NCBI RefSeq assembly: GCF_020176955.2
Contig: NZ_JAIUCZ020000004.1
Span: 310,001 to 374,000 of the forward strand
Reading direction: 5' to 3'
Origin: Nocardia sp. alder85J
GTDB taxonomy: Bacteria; Actinomycetota; Actinomycetes; Mycobacteriales; Mycobacteriaceae
DNA: 64,000 bases
Both the position numbers and the translations under genes were made by a program. Position 1 is the stretch's first letter, and each line of letters starts with the position of its first letter. This document shows positions 25,561-33,692 of the stretch, piece by piece. Under the pieces are notes generated by a model. That model searched no databases and was not told the origin of the DNA. It saw only the letters and a program-made list of their open reading frames with translations.

Positions 25561-26811
25561 TCAGGCGGTTGCGGGCACCACTCCGGTGGCGCGCAGTTCC
25601 GCCAGCCGGTCCGCGCCGAGGCCGAGCACCTCCGCCAGCACCCCGGCGGTGTCCGCGCCGAGCGCCGGGGCGGTGGCGGAGTCGCCGTAGTCCCCGCCGT
25701 CGCGGATCGGGCTGCGAGCGGAGATCACCGGGCCGATGCCGGGCTGATCGACCTCGGTGAGAATCGGACTCGCGGTTCCGGCCTCGAAATCGGCGACCAC
25801 CTCACCCATGCGGCGGTAGCGGCTCCACAGCACGCCCGCGTCGGTCAGCGCCGCCGCGGCCTCGTCGAGGGTGCGGGCGGTGAACCAGGGGCGCATCACC
25901 GCGGCGATCGTCTCGCGGTGGGCGTAGCGGTCGGCCTCGTCGGTGAAGTCGGCGTCCAGCGATTCCGCCAGTGCCGCAACGACCTTCGCCGTTCCGGTGG
26001 CCGCGCACAACGCGTGCCACTGGCGGCCGGTGAGCGCCACCACCATCACCCGGCCGCCGTCGGCGGTGCCGAAATCGGTGCCGAAGGTGCCGTACACGAA
26101 ATTGCCGTGCCGCGGCCGGTCGCCGCGTTCGCGGACCTCGCTGAGCCAGCCCATGTTCGCCACGCCGGCCAGCGCCACATCGGCCAGCGCGATCCGCAGA
26201 TCGGCGCCGGCGCCGCTGCGGTCGCGGCGGTGCAGGGCGGCCAGCAGCGCGGTGGTGGCGGTCGTGCCCGCCAGCAGATCCCAGGCGGGCAGGACGTGGT
26301 TGACCGGGGTGCGGTTGTCCGCCGGGCCGGTCAGATCGGTGACGCCGACCTCGGTGTTGACCGTATAGTCCACCGCCGGGCCGCCGCCGGGCATCCCGCC
26401 GATGTGCACCTTGATGACATCGGGCCGCCGGGCGGCCAGCGCCTCGTAGGAGAACCAGGGGCGGCCCACCGCGTTGTCCAGGACGATGCCCGCACCCGCG
26501 CCGGGTGCGGTGGCCAGCGCCAGCGCGAGTTCACGGCCCTCGGGGGAGCGCACATCCAGCTCCACCGACCGCTTACCCCGGTTCAGCGAGGTCCAGTACA
26601 GGCTTTCGCCGGTGTGTCGCGACACCGGCTGGCGGCGGTAGTCGGGGGCCCCGCCGAGCGGGTCGATCCGGATCACCTCGGCGCCCAGTTGCGCGAGGGT
26701 CATTCCCGCGGACGGACCCGCCACGTAACTGGCGAATTCCACGATCCGCAGACCCGCCAGGGGTGCGTCCGGACGGGCGCCGGGCTCGGTCGCCGAAATC
26801 TCTGTCGTCAC
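25561..26811 (-). CDS. Class III CoA transferase, probably mesaconyl-CoA C1-C4 CoA transferase (2-methylfumaryl-CoA isomerase type)
   Basis: A CaiB/BaiF-fold protein of 416 residues from GTG 26811. LAGLRIVEFASYVAGPSAGM, TLAQLGAEVIRIDPLGG, YWTSLNRGKRSVELDV and VDYTVNTEVGVTDLTGPA match what is known of Mct enzymes, including the PVNHVLPAWDLLAG and RHGNFVYGTFGTDF stretches. Mct moves CoA within mesaconate in the 3-hydroxypropionate bicycle and C4 acid metabolism. GGAG lies upstream. It faces the malate-synthase cluster. A generic formyl/acyl-CoA transferase remains possible. Confidence 0.7.
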   Translation of the reverse strand: MTTEISATEPGARPDAPLAGLRIVEFASYVAGPSAGMTLAQLGAEVIRIDPLGGAPDYRRQPVSRHTGESLYWTSLNRGKRSVELDVRSPEGRELALALATAPGAGAGIVLDNAVGRPWFSYEALAARRPDVIKVHIGGMPGGGPAVDYTVNTEVGVTDLTGPADNRTPVNHVLPAWDLLAGTTATTALLAALHRRDRSGAGADLRIALADVALAGVANMGWLSEVRERGDRPRHGNFVYGTFGTDFGTADGGRVMVVALTGRQWHALCAATGTAKVVAALAESLDADFTDEADRYAHRETIAAVMRPWFTARTLDEAAAALTDAGVLWSRYRRMGEVVADFEAGTASPILTEVDQPGIGPVISARSPIRDGGDYGDSATAPALGADTAGVLAEVLGLGADRLAELRATGVVPATA

Positions 26812-26997
26812 CGGGCCATCGTCTCCTGCGACCGGACGGAACGGACATCCGGGTCGGCCCCGGCGGTGCCCCGGAAACGCCGGGACGCCCGATACCGTGC
26901 GCCTCCTGTGCCCCGATGCCGGAGCATCGGGCGGTGGCGGGTATCGGGCGTCGCGGCCGGGGAAATTACCTGTGATTCGGTGCGGGATCGGGCGCAC

Positions 26998-27270
26998 TCA
27001 GCGCAGGGCCCGCCGGCCGGTGACGAGATTGACCAGGAACAGCACGATCACCGCGCCGCCGAGGCAGGTCAGGAAGCTGAAGATCAGCCCGCCGCCCTGG
27101 ACGTCGACGCCGAGCAGTTTCAGCAGGAAACCACCGATCAGTCCGCCGACCACGCCGACGACGATGTTCAGGAAGATGCCCTGCTGCGCATCCGTCTTCA
27201 TGATCTTGCTGCCGATCCATCCGGCCAGGCCGCCGATGATGATCCAGCCGATGATTCCGAGTCCGAGCAC
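26998..27270 (-). CDS. GlsB/YeaQ/YmgE-family small membrane protein
   Basis: A 90-residue, three-helix, Gly-rich membrane protein: LGLGIIGWIIIGGLAGWIGS, the polar KIMKTDAQQG loop, then NIVVGVVGGLIGGFLL. This is the transglycosylase-associated/stress-response family pattern. GTG 27270 is preceded by AGGAGA at six bases, which rules out the much longer upstream openings. Biochemical role is not established; the family is often stress induced. Confidence 0.88.
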   Translation of the reverse strand: MLGLGIIGWIIIGGLAGWIGSKIMKTDAQQGIFLNIVVGVVGGLIGGFLLKLLGVDVQGGGLIFSFLTCLGGAVIVLFLVNLVTGRRALR

Positions 27271-27478
27271 GATGGTCTCCTGTCGTCGTGTGCGCACCGG
27301 AACAACCGGTACAACACAGCGATAACCCGTCACGGCGATGTTAATCGCGGCATTTCCAATCTCCGCGATATCCGCCGGACGCCGTGGGCGCTCTCCGTGG
27401 TCGATGGTACGCCGTTCATGATCATCACCGCAGTCGCAGCGGTGGCCGCCGCCGCCCGGCGGTGGTATGTGTCGGCAC

Positions 27479-27931
27479 ATGACACTCCAGCTCTGGCTGA
27501 TTGCCGCCGTGGCGATCGTCGGCAACCTCGCCACCGTCGCCAACGGCCTCCTCAGCGGCCGCCATGCGATGCGGCTGGCCCTGCGCACCCGCGACATCGA
27601 TCGGCGCGACGCCCGGCAGCGCGAGTACGAGGAGGCATGTGTGCAGTTCCTGTCCGCCGCGCGCGTGGTGCGGTCCCCGCAGGACGGCGAAGCGGTCACC
27701 CCGGCGACGGCCCTGTCGGAGTTGCGGCGGGCGGCCACCCGGATCGAGCTCTACGGCCCGAAGGCGTCCGGGACGGCGGTGCTGACCGCGCTGGAACGCA
27801 TCGAGCGCTTGCAGCAGCTGCGGGCGGGACAGTCGCGCGGCGCGGAGGTGGCGGAGGCGGAGAGCCGCTGTGACGGCGCGCTGGATGCGGCGCGCTCGGT
27901 GCTGGCGGTGGATCTCGGCGCGGCCCGGTAG
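27479..27931 (+). CDS. Hypothetical protein with one N-terminal membrane helix
   Basis: About 150 residues: a single hydrophobic helix (TLQLWLIAAVAIVGNLATVA), then a charged helical domain (RTRDIDRRDARQREYEEA, a second helix near LSELRRAATRIELYG, and an Ala/Glu-rich third). The layout suggests a membrane-anchored coiled domain. No family is recognised. An ATG four codons upstream is an equal alternative. It converges with the next gene, leaving four bases. Confidence 0.6.
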   Translation: MTLQLWLIAAVAIVGNLATVANGLLSGRHAMRLALRTRDIDRRDARQREYEEACVQFLSAARVVRSPQDGEAVTPATALSELRRAATRIELYGPKASGTAVLTALERIERLQQLRAGQSRGAEVAEAESRCDGALDAARSVLAVDLGAAR

Positions 27932-27935
27932 CGCT

Positions 27936-28670
27936 TCAGCCGGGTGGCAGCAGGCATTCGGCGGCCGGCGGCAGGTCCTCGGCGAGGAAGACGGTCTGCG
28001 CCATCATGCGGTAGCCGGACATGCGTTCGCGGAACACCTCGATGGATTCCTCCGGATGCACCGAGTCGATCACGGCGTGCGGGCCGATGGCGTTGAACTG
28101 ATGGCTGGTGCCGCGCGGAATCTGCATGTCGACGAACGAGTTCGGCGGGACGATCAGGTTGTAGCGGACCCGGCGCACGCCGGGCGGGGTGCCGGGCAGG
28201 TCGTCGCGGAACAGGTCGGGCCGGAACGGGGTGACGCCCTCGACGTGAGTGACTTCGAACGGGGACAGGCTGCCGACGCGGATGCGGGTGTCCGGGCCGG
28301 TCATCATGCGGACGAAGCGCAGGCCGGTGTGCAGATGCATGCGCGAGCAGAGGTCGCGCTCGGTGACGTCGTAGAAGTCCATCAGATAGCGGTCGGCGAC
28401 GTAGCCGTCGAAGGGCTTCTCCAGCATGTAGACATCACCCTCCTCGAAGGTCTGCGAGCGCACCACCCCGTCGGCGTCGGCGGTGGTGGCGGCCGCGGAG
28501 GTCGTGGCGCGCCGCACGATCGCCGCGAACGCCTGCACCACCGCCAGCGCGATCTCCGCCGGGAACCGCACCACCGGCGTCACGACATTGCGTCCGGCGT
28601 CGGCGAAGTCACGAATGTCGTGGACCTCGTTCTCGTCGTCGGCCGTGTGCTTGAGGCGCGGTTCGGGCAT
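27936..28670 (-). CDS. Conserved-looking hypothetical, possible cupin-like fold
   Basis: A 244-residue protein of unknown function. It begins MPEPRLKHTADDENEVHDIR, has an Ala-rich amphipathic stretch at about 30-65, and then a beta-rich domain: MHLHTGLRFVRMMTGPDTRI, YNLIVPPNSFVDMQIPRGTS and HQFNAIGPHAVIDSVHPEES. The spaced His residues and Pro-Gly turns suggest a cupin, but a full metal motif is not clear. AGGAG precedes the ATG. It is 38 bases after the asparagine-synthetase-like gene and probably in its operon. Confidence 0.6.
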   Translation of the reverse strand: MPEPRLKHTADDENEVHDIRDFADAGRNVVTPVVRFPAEIALAVVQAFAAIVRRATTSAAATTADADGVVRSQTFEEGDVYMLEKPFDGYVADRYLMDFYDVTERDLCSRMHLHTGLRFVRMMTGPDTRIRVGSLSPFEVTHVEGVTPFRPDLFRDDLPGTPPGVRRVRYNLIVPPNSFVDMQIPRGTSHQFNAIGPHAVIDSVHPEESIEVFRERMSGYRMMAQTVFLAEDLPPAAECLLPPG

Positions 28671-28708
28671 GCGGCGAACTCCTCGGTCTGTCGATCGGTG
28701 CCGGCCGC

Positions 28709-30451
28709 TCAGGGGCCGACCTCGAAGGAACGCAACCACAGCTCCAACGACAGCACCAGCCACAGCTTCCCGCCCTGGCGGGGCAGCAGCGCGCCCCGGC
28801 CGTGCAACCAGCCCCGGATGGTGTCCTCCCGGAACAGCCCCCGGTCCCGCGCGGCCTGCCCGAGCAGCAGATCGTGCCCGAGATCGCGCAACGGCCCGGC
28901 GAGCCACTGCTGCACCGGAACTCGCATCCCGCTCTTGGGCCGATCGACGATGGTGGCCGGAAGCAGATCGCGTACGGCCTGTTTCAGGATCCACTTCTCG
29001 CTGGCGCCGGACAGCTTGTAGCGCGGCGGAATCCGGAACGAGTAGTCGATCACCGCCCGGTCGAACAGCGGTGAGCGGCCCTGCACCCCGGCCGCGGTGG
29101 TGATGCGCTCGACCTTGCCGAGGATGTGGTGCGCGCCCTTGGTCCGCAGATTGGCGTGCAGCAACTGGTTGAGCAGGCCGTGCATCCGGCCCGGCCACAG
29201 ATACGGCGTGAAATGCTCGGCCGGCGAGGGCGTGTCGGCCAGCGCGGCCCGGACCTCGGGGCTCAGCAGCACCGGCAGGTCGGCGTGACACTTGCGATAG
29301 CTGTCCAGGTACGCCTGCGCGCGGGCCCGCGGATCCGGATCGTCGCGGGACAGTTCGAAGATCAGCATCGGCAGGTTCTTGGGCCCGCCGAACACCGGAT
29401 CGCCACCCTCCCCGTTGAGCACCACGCGGGCGCCGTCGGCGGCCACCGCCTCGGCCAGCATCAGATTGGGCACGGTGAGCGGATCGCCGACCGGGCAGTC
29501 CAGCAGCCCCATGGTCTCGGCGAGCCGGGCCGCCACCGCCTCGCCCGGGACGGTCAGTACCCGGTGCCGGGTATGACAGTGCGCGGCAACCAGTCCCGAG
29601 TAGGCGAGTTCGTTCGGGGTGCTGTCACCGAAACTGATCGAATAGGTGCGCACGGGATGGTCGTGCCGCTCGGCCGCCAGCGCGGTGACCAGACTGGAGT
29701 CGATACCGCCGGACAGCAGCACGCCGACCGGTTCCCCGGCCGGCAACCGCCGGGCGGTCGCGTCCTCGAGCAGTTCGCGCAGTCCCGCGGCGAAGCCGCC
29801 GGCCGGCCCGTCCGCCGCGATCTCCTCCGGCTCCCAATAGCTTTCCTCGACCGACGAGCCGTCGGCGCGCAACCGGACGCAGCGGCCCGGCAGCACCTCG
29901 TACACATCGCGCAGCAGGGTCTCCCGGCCCGGCAGATAGGCGAAGCTCAGAAAGGATTGCACCGCGGGCAGATTCAGCCCGGTGCGCAGCTCCGGCCACC
30001 GGATGAGCGCGCGCAGCGAGGTGGCGGCGCCCCAGCCGCCGCCGGACCGGGCATGGAACAGCGTGCGCGCGCCGACATGATCACGCACCAGCAGCAATTC
30101 GCCGCCGTCGGCGATGGCGAGGGCGAACATGCCGTCGGCGGCGGCGATCCCGTCGAGCCCGAAGCGGGCGTAGCAGTGCAGCAACAGCTCCCCGTGGCTC
30201 ACCTCCGACGCCGGAGCGGCGGCCCCGAGCCGGGCCCGCAACCGATCGGCGTTGAACAGCGTGACATCCCCGATCGCCACCAGATCCACCCCGCGGGTGG
30301 CACTCGCGGCCCGGAACAGCTCCGCCCGCGCCCCGGGCCCGGCCACCGTGCCCAGCCCGTACCGCCCGGTCGTGACGACCGGCTCACCACTCATCGCCCG
30401 GATCCGCTCGCCCGGATCACCCGGCCCGAGGACCGCACACCAACGAGACAT
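28709..30451 (-). CDS. Asparagine synthetase-like amidotransferase lacking the glutaminase Cys2
   Basis: A 580-residue homologue of AsnB. The PP-loop ATP site is intact (LLSGGIDSSLV), as is NGEGGDPVFGG and the RSPLFDRAVIDYSF/PRYKLSG region of the synthetase domain. The N-terminal domain is recognisable but begins MSRWCAVLGPG: the Cys that must follow the initiator Met for glutamine hydrolysis is replaced by Ser, with a Cys only at position 5. Like beta-lactam synthetase it may use ammonia or an intramolecular amine. It is flanked in a short operon by two unknown proteins, eight bases after the upstream one. Confidence 0.85.
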   Translation of the reverse strand: MSRWCAVLGPGDPGERIRAMSGEPVVTTGRYGLGTVAGPGARAELFRAASATRGVDLVAIGDVTLFNADRLRARLGAAAPASEVSHGELLLHCYARFGLDGIAAADGMFALAIADGGELLLVRDHVGARTLFHARSGGGWGAATSLRALIRWPELRTGLNLPAVQSFLSFAYLPGRETLLRDVYEVLPGRCVRLRADGSSVEESYWEPEEIAADGPAGGFAAGLRELLEDATARRLPAGEPVGVLLSGGIDSSLVTALAAERHDHPVRTYSISFGDSTPNELAYSGLVAAHCHTRHRVLTVPGEAVAARLAETMGLLDCPVGDPLTVPNLMLAEAVAADGARVVLNGEGGDPVFGGPKNLPMLIFELSRDDPDPRARAQAYLDSYRKCHADLPVLLSPEVRAALADTPSPAEHFTPYLWPGRMHGLLNQLLHANLRTKGAHHILGKVERITTAAGVQGRSPLFDRAVIDYSFRIPPRYKLSGASEKWILKQAVRDLLPATIVDRPKSGMRVPVQQWLAGPLRDLGHDLLLGQAARDRGLFREDTIRGWLHGRGALLPRQGGKLWLVLSLELWLRSFEVGP

Positions 30452-30459
30452 CCTGCCCC

Positions 30460-30942
30460 TCAGCCGAAATCGCCACTGTCGTCACCGGAATCGTCGCCCC
30501 ACCCGCTGTCGCCGGACCCGTCCCCGGAATCCGACTGCCGAGCGACCGCCTGCCGCCGCAACTCCTCCTCCTGCTCCAGGGTGAGCACATCCGGCGGCAT
30601 CGCCATCGCGGTCAGCAGCGCACCCCCGGCCACGGCCGCCAGGATGATGCCGACCCGCCCGCCGAACGAGGACCGGTTGACGGTGAGCATGCCCCCGCCC
30701 CACAGGGTCCGGCCGTAACCGCCCTCCCGCCCGTAGACCACCCGCCCGTCGCGATAGCGGCGCTTCACCAGGTTCCGCCCCAGCGGTTCGTCGGTGCCAC
30801 TGTTGCCCTGATTGTCCTGCCACGCGACCTGCCCCACCGGGGTCCGGCTGCGCCACTCCTCGCGCCCGTCGGAGTACCGCCGATGCACGGTCCCGTCGGC
30901 GAGCAGTTCATCGGTATAGGTAACTTGCCGGTGCGCCGGCAT
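30460..30942 (-). CDS. Hypothetical protein with RRYSDGR/RRYRDGR repeats and one membrane helix
   Basis: A 160-residue protein. Two related segments (TVHRRYSDGREEWR at 19-32 and LVKRRYRDGRVVYG at 58-71) give a repeated R-R-Y-x-D-G-R motif. A hydrophobic helix follows at about 97-114 (VGIILAAVAGGALLTAMA), then an acidic Gly/Ser/Asp tail. AGGGG precedes the ATG. It is the first gene of the operon with the asparagine-synthetase-like enzyme. No function can be assigned. Confidence 0.65.
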   Translation of the reverse strand: MPAHRQVTYTDELLADGTVHRRYSDGREEWRSRTPVGQVAWQDNQGNSGTDEPLGRNLVKRRYRDGRVVYGREGGYGRTLWGGGMLTVNRSSFGGRVGIILAAVAGGALLTAMAMPPDVLTLEQEEELRRQAVARQSDSGDGSGDSGWGDDSGDDSGDFG

Positions 30943-31148
30943 CGATCGCCCCTCTCGTACGGCCGCCGTCGCCCGCGGTAGCGGCCTGCTCGCGCGGTAT
31001 TCATCGGGCAGGTGTGCAGCGACCGGATGGCGCTGCTCCCTGACGGCTCGCGGTGCTCGCCCGCCGGTGTGGTGCCGGCCGTGCCGGTGCGAGCTGTGCC
31101 GGTGCGAAGCGACCCGGCGGCGCCGCTTCGCGGTGGCTTGCGGCCCGC

Positions 31149-31961
31149 TCACGCGGCGGGCCAGGTCAGGAAGCCCGCGGCGCGGGCGCGCCGCCATTCA
31201 CCGGCCAGTGTCCGTGGCGGCCTGCGGATGTCGCGGACGAGCCGGTGCACGGTGCGCAGCAGCGAAGCCGGCCGGACCGCCTCGACCTCGGCGAACCGGC
31301 CGCGGTCCAGCCAGGCCCGCTCCCAGGGGTCGACAGCCGCCGCCACCACCGGCCGCACGACCCCCCGCTGATGGAAGACATGCAGCCGGGCAGCCTGATT
31401 CGCCCGCAGCCCCAGCGGCACCACCCGCACGGTGTCCGGGATGCCGGCGAGTTCGGCGACCCGCGCGGGAAAGTCGTGCCCCTCGGCGCTGGCATCGTGC
31501 AGCACGTACACAGCGGACCGCTCCACCCGGCCCAGCATGGCGGCCACCCGCGGATCCAACGGCAGTTCGGCGGCACTGAGCACCGGACAGGCCGACTCCA
31601 TCGGAAGTGCGTTGGCGCGCAACATCTGTGCGACCGACTCGGACTGACACACCAGCAGCCGCGGCAACCCGTAATCGAACAGATCCGGCTCCGCCGTGTG
31701 CCGGCCGGCAGGCCCGGTACGCGGCGGCCGCAGCGCCAGCAACCCCGGCACCTCCCCATGACGGCGCAACACCCGCCGAAACACCGCATAGCCCACCGGA
31801 ACCGGAACCGTCAGAGCCACCCGATGCGGCAACCGATGCGCCGGCAGCGCCGCCCGGCAGAACTGGTAATAGAGCTGACGCTCGGTGAACCACAACCCGT
31901 TCGGCGCCCCCGCCCGCTCGATCGCGCTGCGCAGCAACCGATCCAGAACCCGATCCCGCAT
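31149..31961 (-). CDS. Orphan protein related to its upstream neighbour
   Basis: A 270-residue protein. It has WFTERQLYYQFCRAALP near residue 28, a hydrophobic PHRVALTVPVPVGYAVF, then LLVCQSES, AVYVLHDASAEGHDFPARV and the end RARAAGFLTWPAA. The RQLYY followed by an acidic HDASAEG turn faintly recalls Toprim-fold proteins, which is only a suggestion. ATG 31961 shares its A with the stop of the upstream gene (TGATG). Its codons are extremely C-rich in third position. Confidence 0.6.
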   Translation of the reverse strand: MRDRVLDRLLRSAIERAGAPNGLWFTERQLYYQFCRAALPAHRLPHRVALTVPVPVGYAVFRRVLRRHGEVPGLLALRPPRTGPAGRHTAEPDLFDYGLPRLLVCQSESVAQMLRANALPMESACPVLSAAELPLDPRVAAMLGRVERSAVYVLHDASAEGHDFPARVAELAGIPDTVRVVPLGLRANQAARLHVFHQRGVVRPVVAAAVDPWERAWLDRGRFAEVEAVRPASLLRTVHRLVRDIRRPPRTLAGEWRRARAAGFLTWPAA

Positions 31962-32974
31962 CACGTCGGCCAGGTCAGGAAGCCGACCGCGCGGGCTCGC
32001 CGCCGGTCCGGATCGATCGCCTGCTCGATACGATCGACGGCCTTGTCGACCAGCGCCAGCAGCCGAGCAGGCGGCAACGCCGCAACAGGCGACCACCACC
32101 CCCCGGCCAGCCAGTCGAATTCCTCCTGCGACAACGTGTTACGCGGCGCCGCGGCCAGCTCCTCCGGCCGCGGCGCGGGCCCCCGCAGCCGCAACGCCGC
32201 CCCCTTGCCCAGCACGGCCCGCGGCGCCAACTGATTCACCACCGGCCGCGGCGCCAGCCCGTCCCGCACCTGCTCCGCGAAACGCAACGCGGGCAGACTC
32301 GCATCGTGCAGCACGATCACCGGCACCCCCGGCGGCAACTGCTCGGCCCGCTCCGCCAGCACCAGATCGTGCCGCCGATGCACATCGTTGGCGGCAAGGC
32401 AGACCAGCACGCTGCGGTCCGGGCAGAGCAACCCGAACCGCGGCCGCGCCCCCGGCCGCGGCAGCACCCCCTGTTCACCCACCGCCCCGAACGGCGGCGA
32501 CCCGTACACATCGATCCACCGCTGCGTCACCTGCCGCTGAAAGGTGTTGTAGTCCGCCGGAACCCGGATCTGCACCGAATTCACGATCCGCCCGCGCAAC
32601 CCCGACAACACCACCTGAACCGCCACCACCAGCAACACGGCAAGCACGATGCCGAACACCGGCCGAATCAGATGACCAACCACAGCGAAGAAACAAAGAA
32701 CAACAAACGGCACCGAAACCCAGAACCGCAGCGTGCTCACCCGCGACCGCGGATCCCGAAGCCTCGTGCGCCCAGCCGCATACCAGAGCTGCGTCGGCGT
32801 ATACCGCAACCCGCGCCCATCCCCCAACTGCTCACTCAACTTCCGCACCCGAACGTCGTGCAACCCGAGCACGGTCTCCTTCGGCTCCAGCGCAAAGGCC
32901 TGCCGACATTTCGAACACCGCCGCCCAGTGCGCTCCTTGCGCAACACATTCTGATTGCAATGCGGACAGATCAC
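31961..32974 (-). CDS. Zinc-ribbon membrane protein of unknown function
   Basis: A 337-residue protein from GTG 32974. It begins with a CPHC...CSKC zinc ribbon, then a YTPTQLWYAAGRTRL segment, two transmembrane helices (about 90-135) and a cytosolic domain with SVLVCLAANDVH, PVIVLHDASLPALRF and the end RARAVGFLTWPT. The QL(W/Y)Y, VLHDAS and GFLTWP blocks are shared in order with the gene it is coupled to, so the two are probably paralogous or act together. No ribosome binding site is obvious. Confidence 0.6.
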   Translation of the reverse strand: MICPHCNQNVLRKERTGRRCSKCRQAFALEPKETVLGLHDVRVRKLSEQLGDGRGLRYTPTQLWYAAGRTRLRDPRSRVSTLRFWVSVPFVVLCFFAVVGHLIRPVFGIVLAVLLVVAVQVVLSGLRGRIVNSVQIRVPADYNTFQRQVTQRWIDVYGSPPFGAVGEQGVLPRPGARPRFGLLCPDRSVLVCLAANDVHRRHDLVLAERAEQLPPGVPVIVLHDASLPALRFAEQVRDGLAPRPVVNQLAPRAVLGKGAALRLRGPAPRPEELAAAPRNTLSQEEFDWLAGGWWSPVAALPPARLLALVDKAVDRIEQAIDPDRRRARAVGFLTWPT

Positions 32975-33251
32975 AGCCCACCCACCCCGGCGCCCCCCGA
33001 GGACGTCACATCGATCTGCACAACACCGGCATACCCGATCAACCCCCACCGCGCGACCCGTACCGCCGAACCCCCGGTGTCCCCCCAACCAATTCTGCCC
33101 GCCACCCCACCCCACCCAACCCCCACCACCCCCCGAGCGCTCGGCGACCACTATCCCCCAGCACGCTGCCGAACCCTGTCCTACACCCAGGGCGGCTGCG
33201 GAACCCTGCCCTGCGCCCAGGGCGGTTGCGGAAAACGGCCAAACCTGAATG

Positions 33252-33341
33252 TTCTCGGCCCGTCTCGATTCTGGACTGACGGAGCGGGGGAGCGAAGCGG
33301 AGGAGCGGAGGAGGGAAGAATCGAGACTGAGGGGCCGAGAA
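33252..33341. repeat. Long inverted repeat with purine-rich loop
   Basis: TTCTCGGCCC and GTCTCGATTCT (33252-33272) pair with AGAATCGAGAC and GGGCCGAGAA (33317-33341), leaving only TGAG as a bulge. The loop is G/A-rich with GGAGCGAAGCGGAGGAG. It could fold as a strong hairpin or be a REP-like element. Confidence 0.6.
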
Positions 33342-33461
33342 CCCGCCGGAGCGAAGCGGAGGCCAAAAATACAGCCGGTCACCACCAAGAAGGCAAACCC
33401 TCAGCAGCGACACCAGACAACCCGCCAGCCCCGTCGTCCAGCCAGGTATGTCCCCCCACCC

Positions 33462-33580
33462 CCCTCTGCCACACCCCGCACCGCTCTGCCACACCCCGCA
33501 CCGCTCTGCCACACCCCGCACCGCTCTGCCACACCCCGCACCGCCCTGCCACACCCCGCACCGCCCCGCCACACCCCGCC
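33462..33580. repeat. 20-base tandem repeat, about six copies
   Basis: The unit CCGCTCTGCCACACCCCGCA occurs three times exactly (33481-33540), preceded by a near-complete copy and followed by two variants with T-to-C changes, then decays. There are no spacers, so it is not a CRISPR array. It lies about 110 bases before the oxidoreductase pseudogene. Confidence 0.8.
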
Positions 33581-33692
33581 CTGCCACACACCCCGCCACA
33601 CCCACCCCCCACCACATCTCCAACCCCCAGGTAAGAAACGCACTCCAAAGTGCGTACTTCCCACCAGAGAGCAACTCTCCCAACGTTTCCCC

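Larger units (their letters stand above)
32975..33692. other. Repeat-rich non-coding region, about 718 bases
   Basis: No gene is convincing here; the open frames are low-complexity Pro/Thr/His-rich on one strand and Trp/Gly/Cys-rich on the other. It holds a 30-base imperfect direct repeat ending CCCAGGGCGGYTGCGGAA (33176-33235), a long inverted repeat (33252-33341), scattered GGAGCGAAGCGGAG copies (33289, 33348) and a 20-base tandem array (33462-33580). The plus strand is strikingly C-rich. Confidence 0.6.

Noticed and set aside
27936..30942. Lasso-peptide cluster, because of the asparagine-synthetase-like protein
   Set aside because: No PqqD-like or transglutaminase-like maturation gene and no precursor peptide is seen nearby.
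33462..33580. Short regularly repeated units, possible CRISPR
   Set aside because: The 20-base units are contiguous with no spacers and no cas gene is nearby.
33249..33690. Pro/Thr/His-rich protein read through the tandem repeats
   Set aside because: It consists of repeat translation only, has no start signal and no conserved motif.
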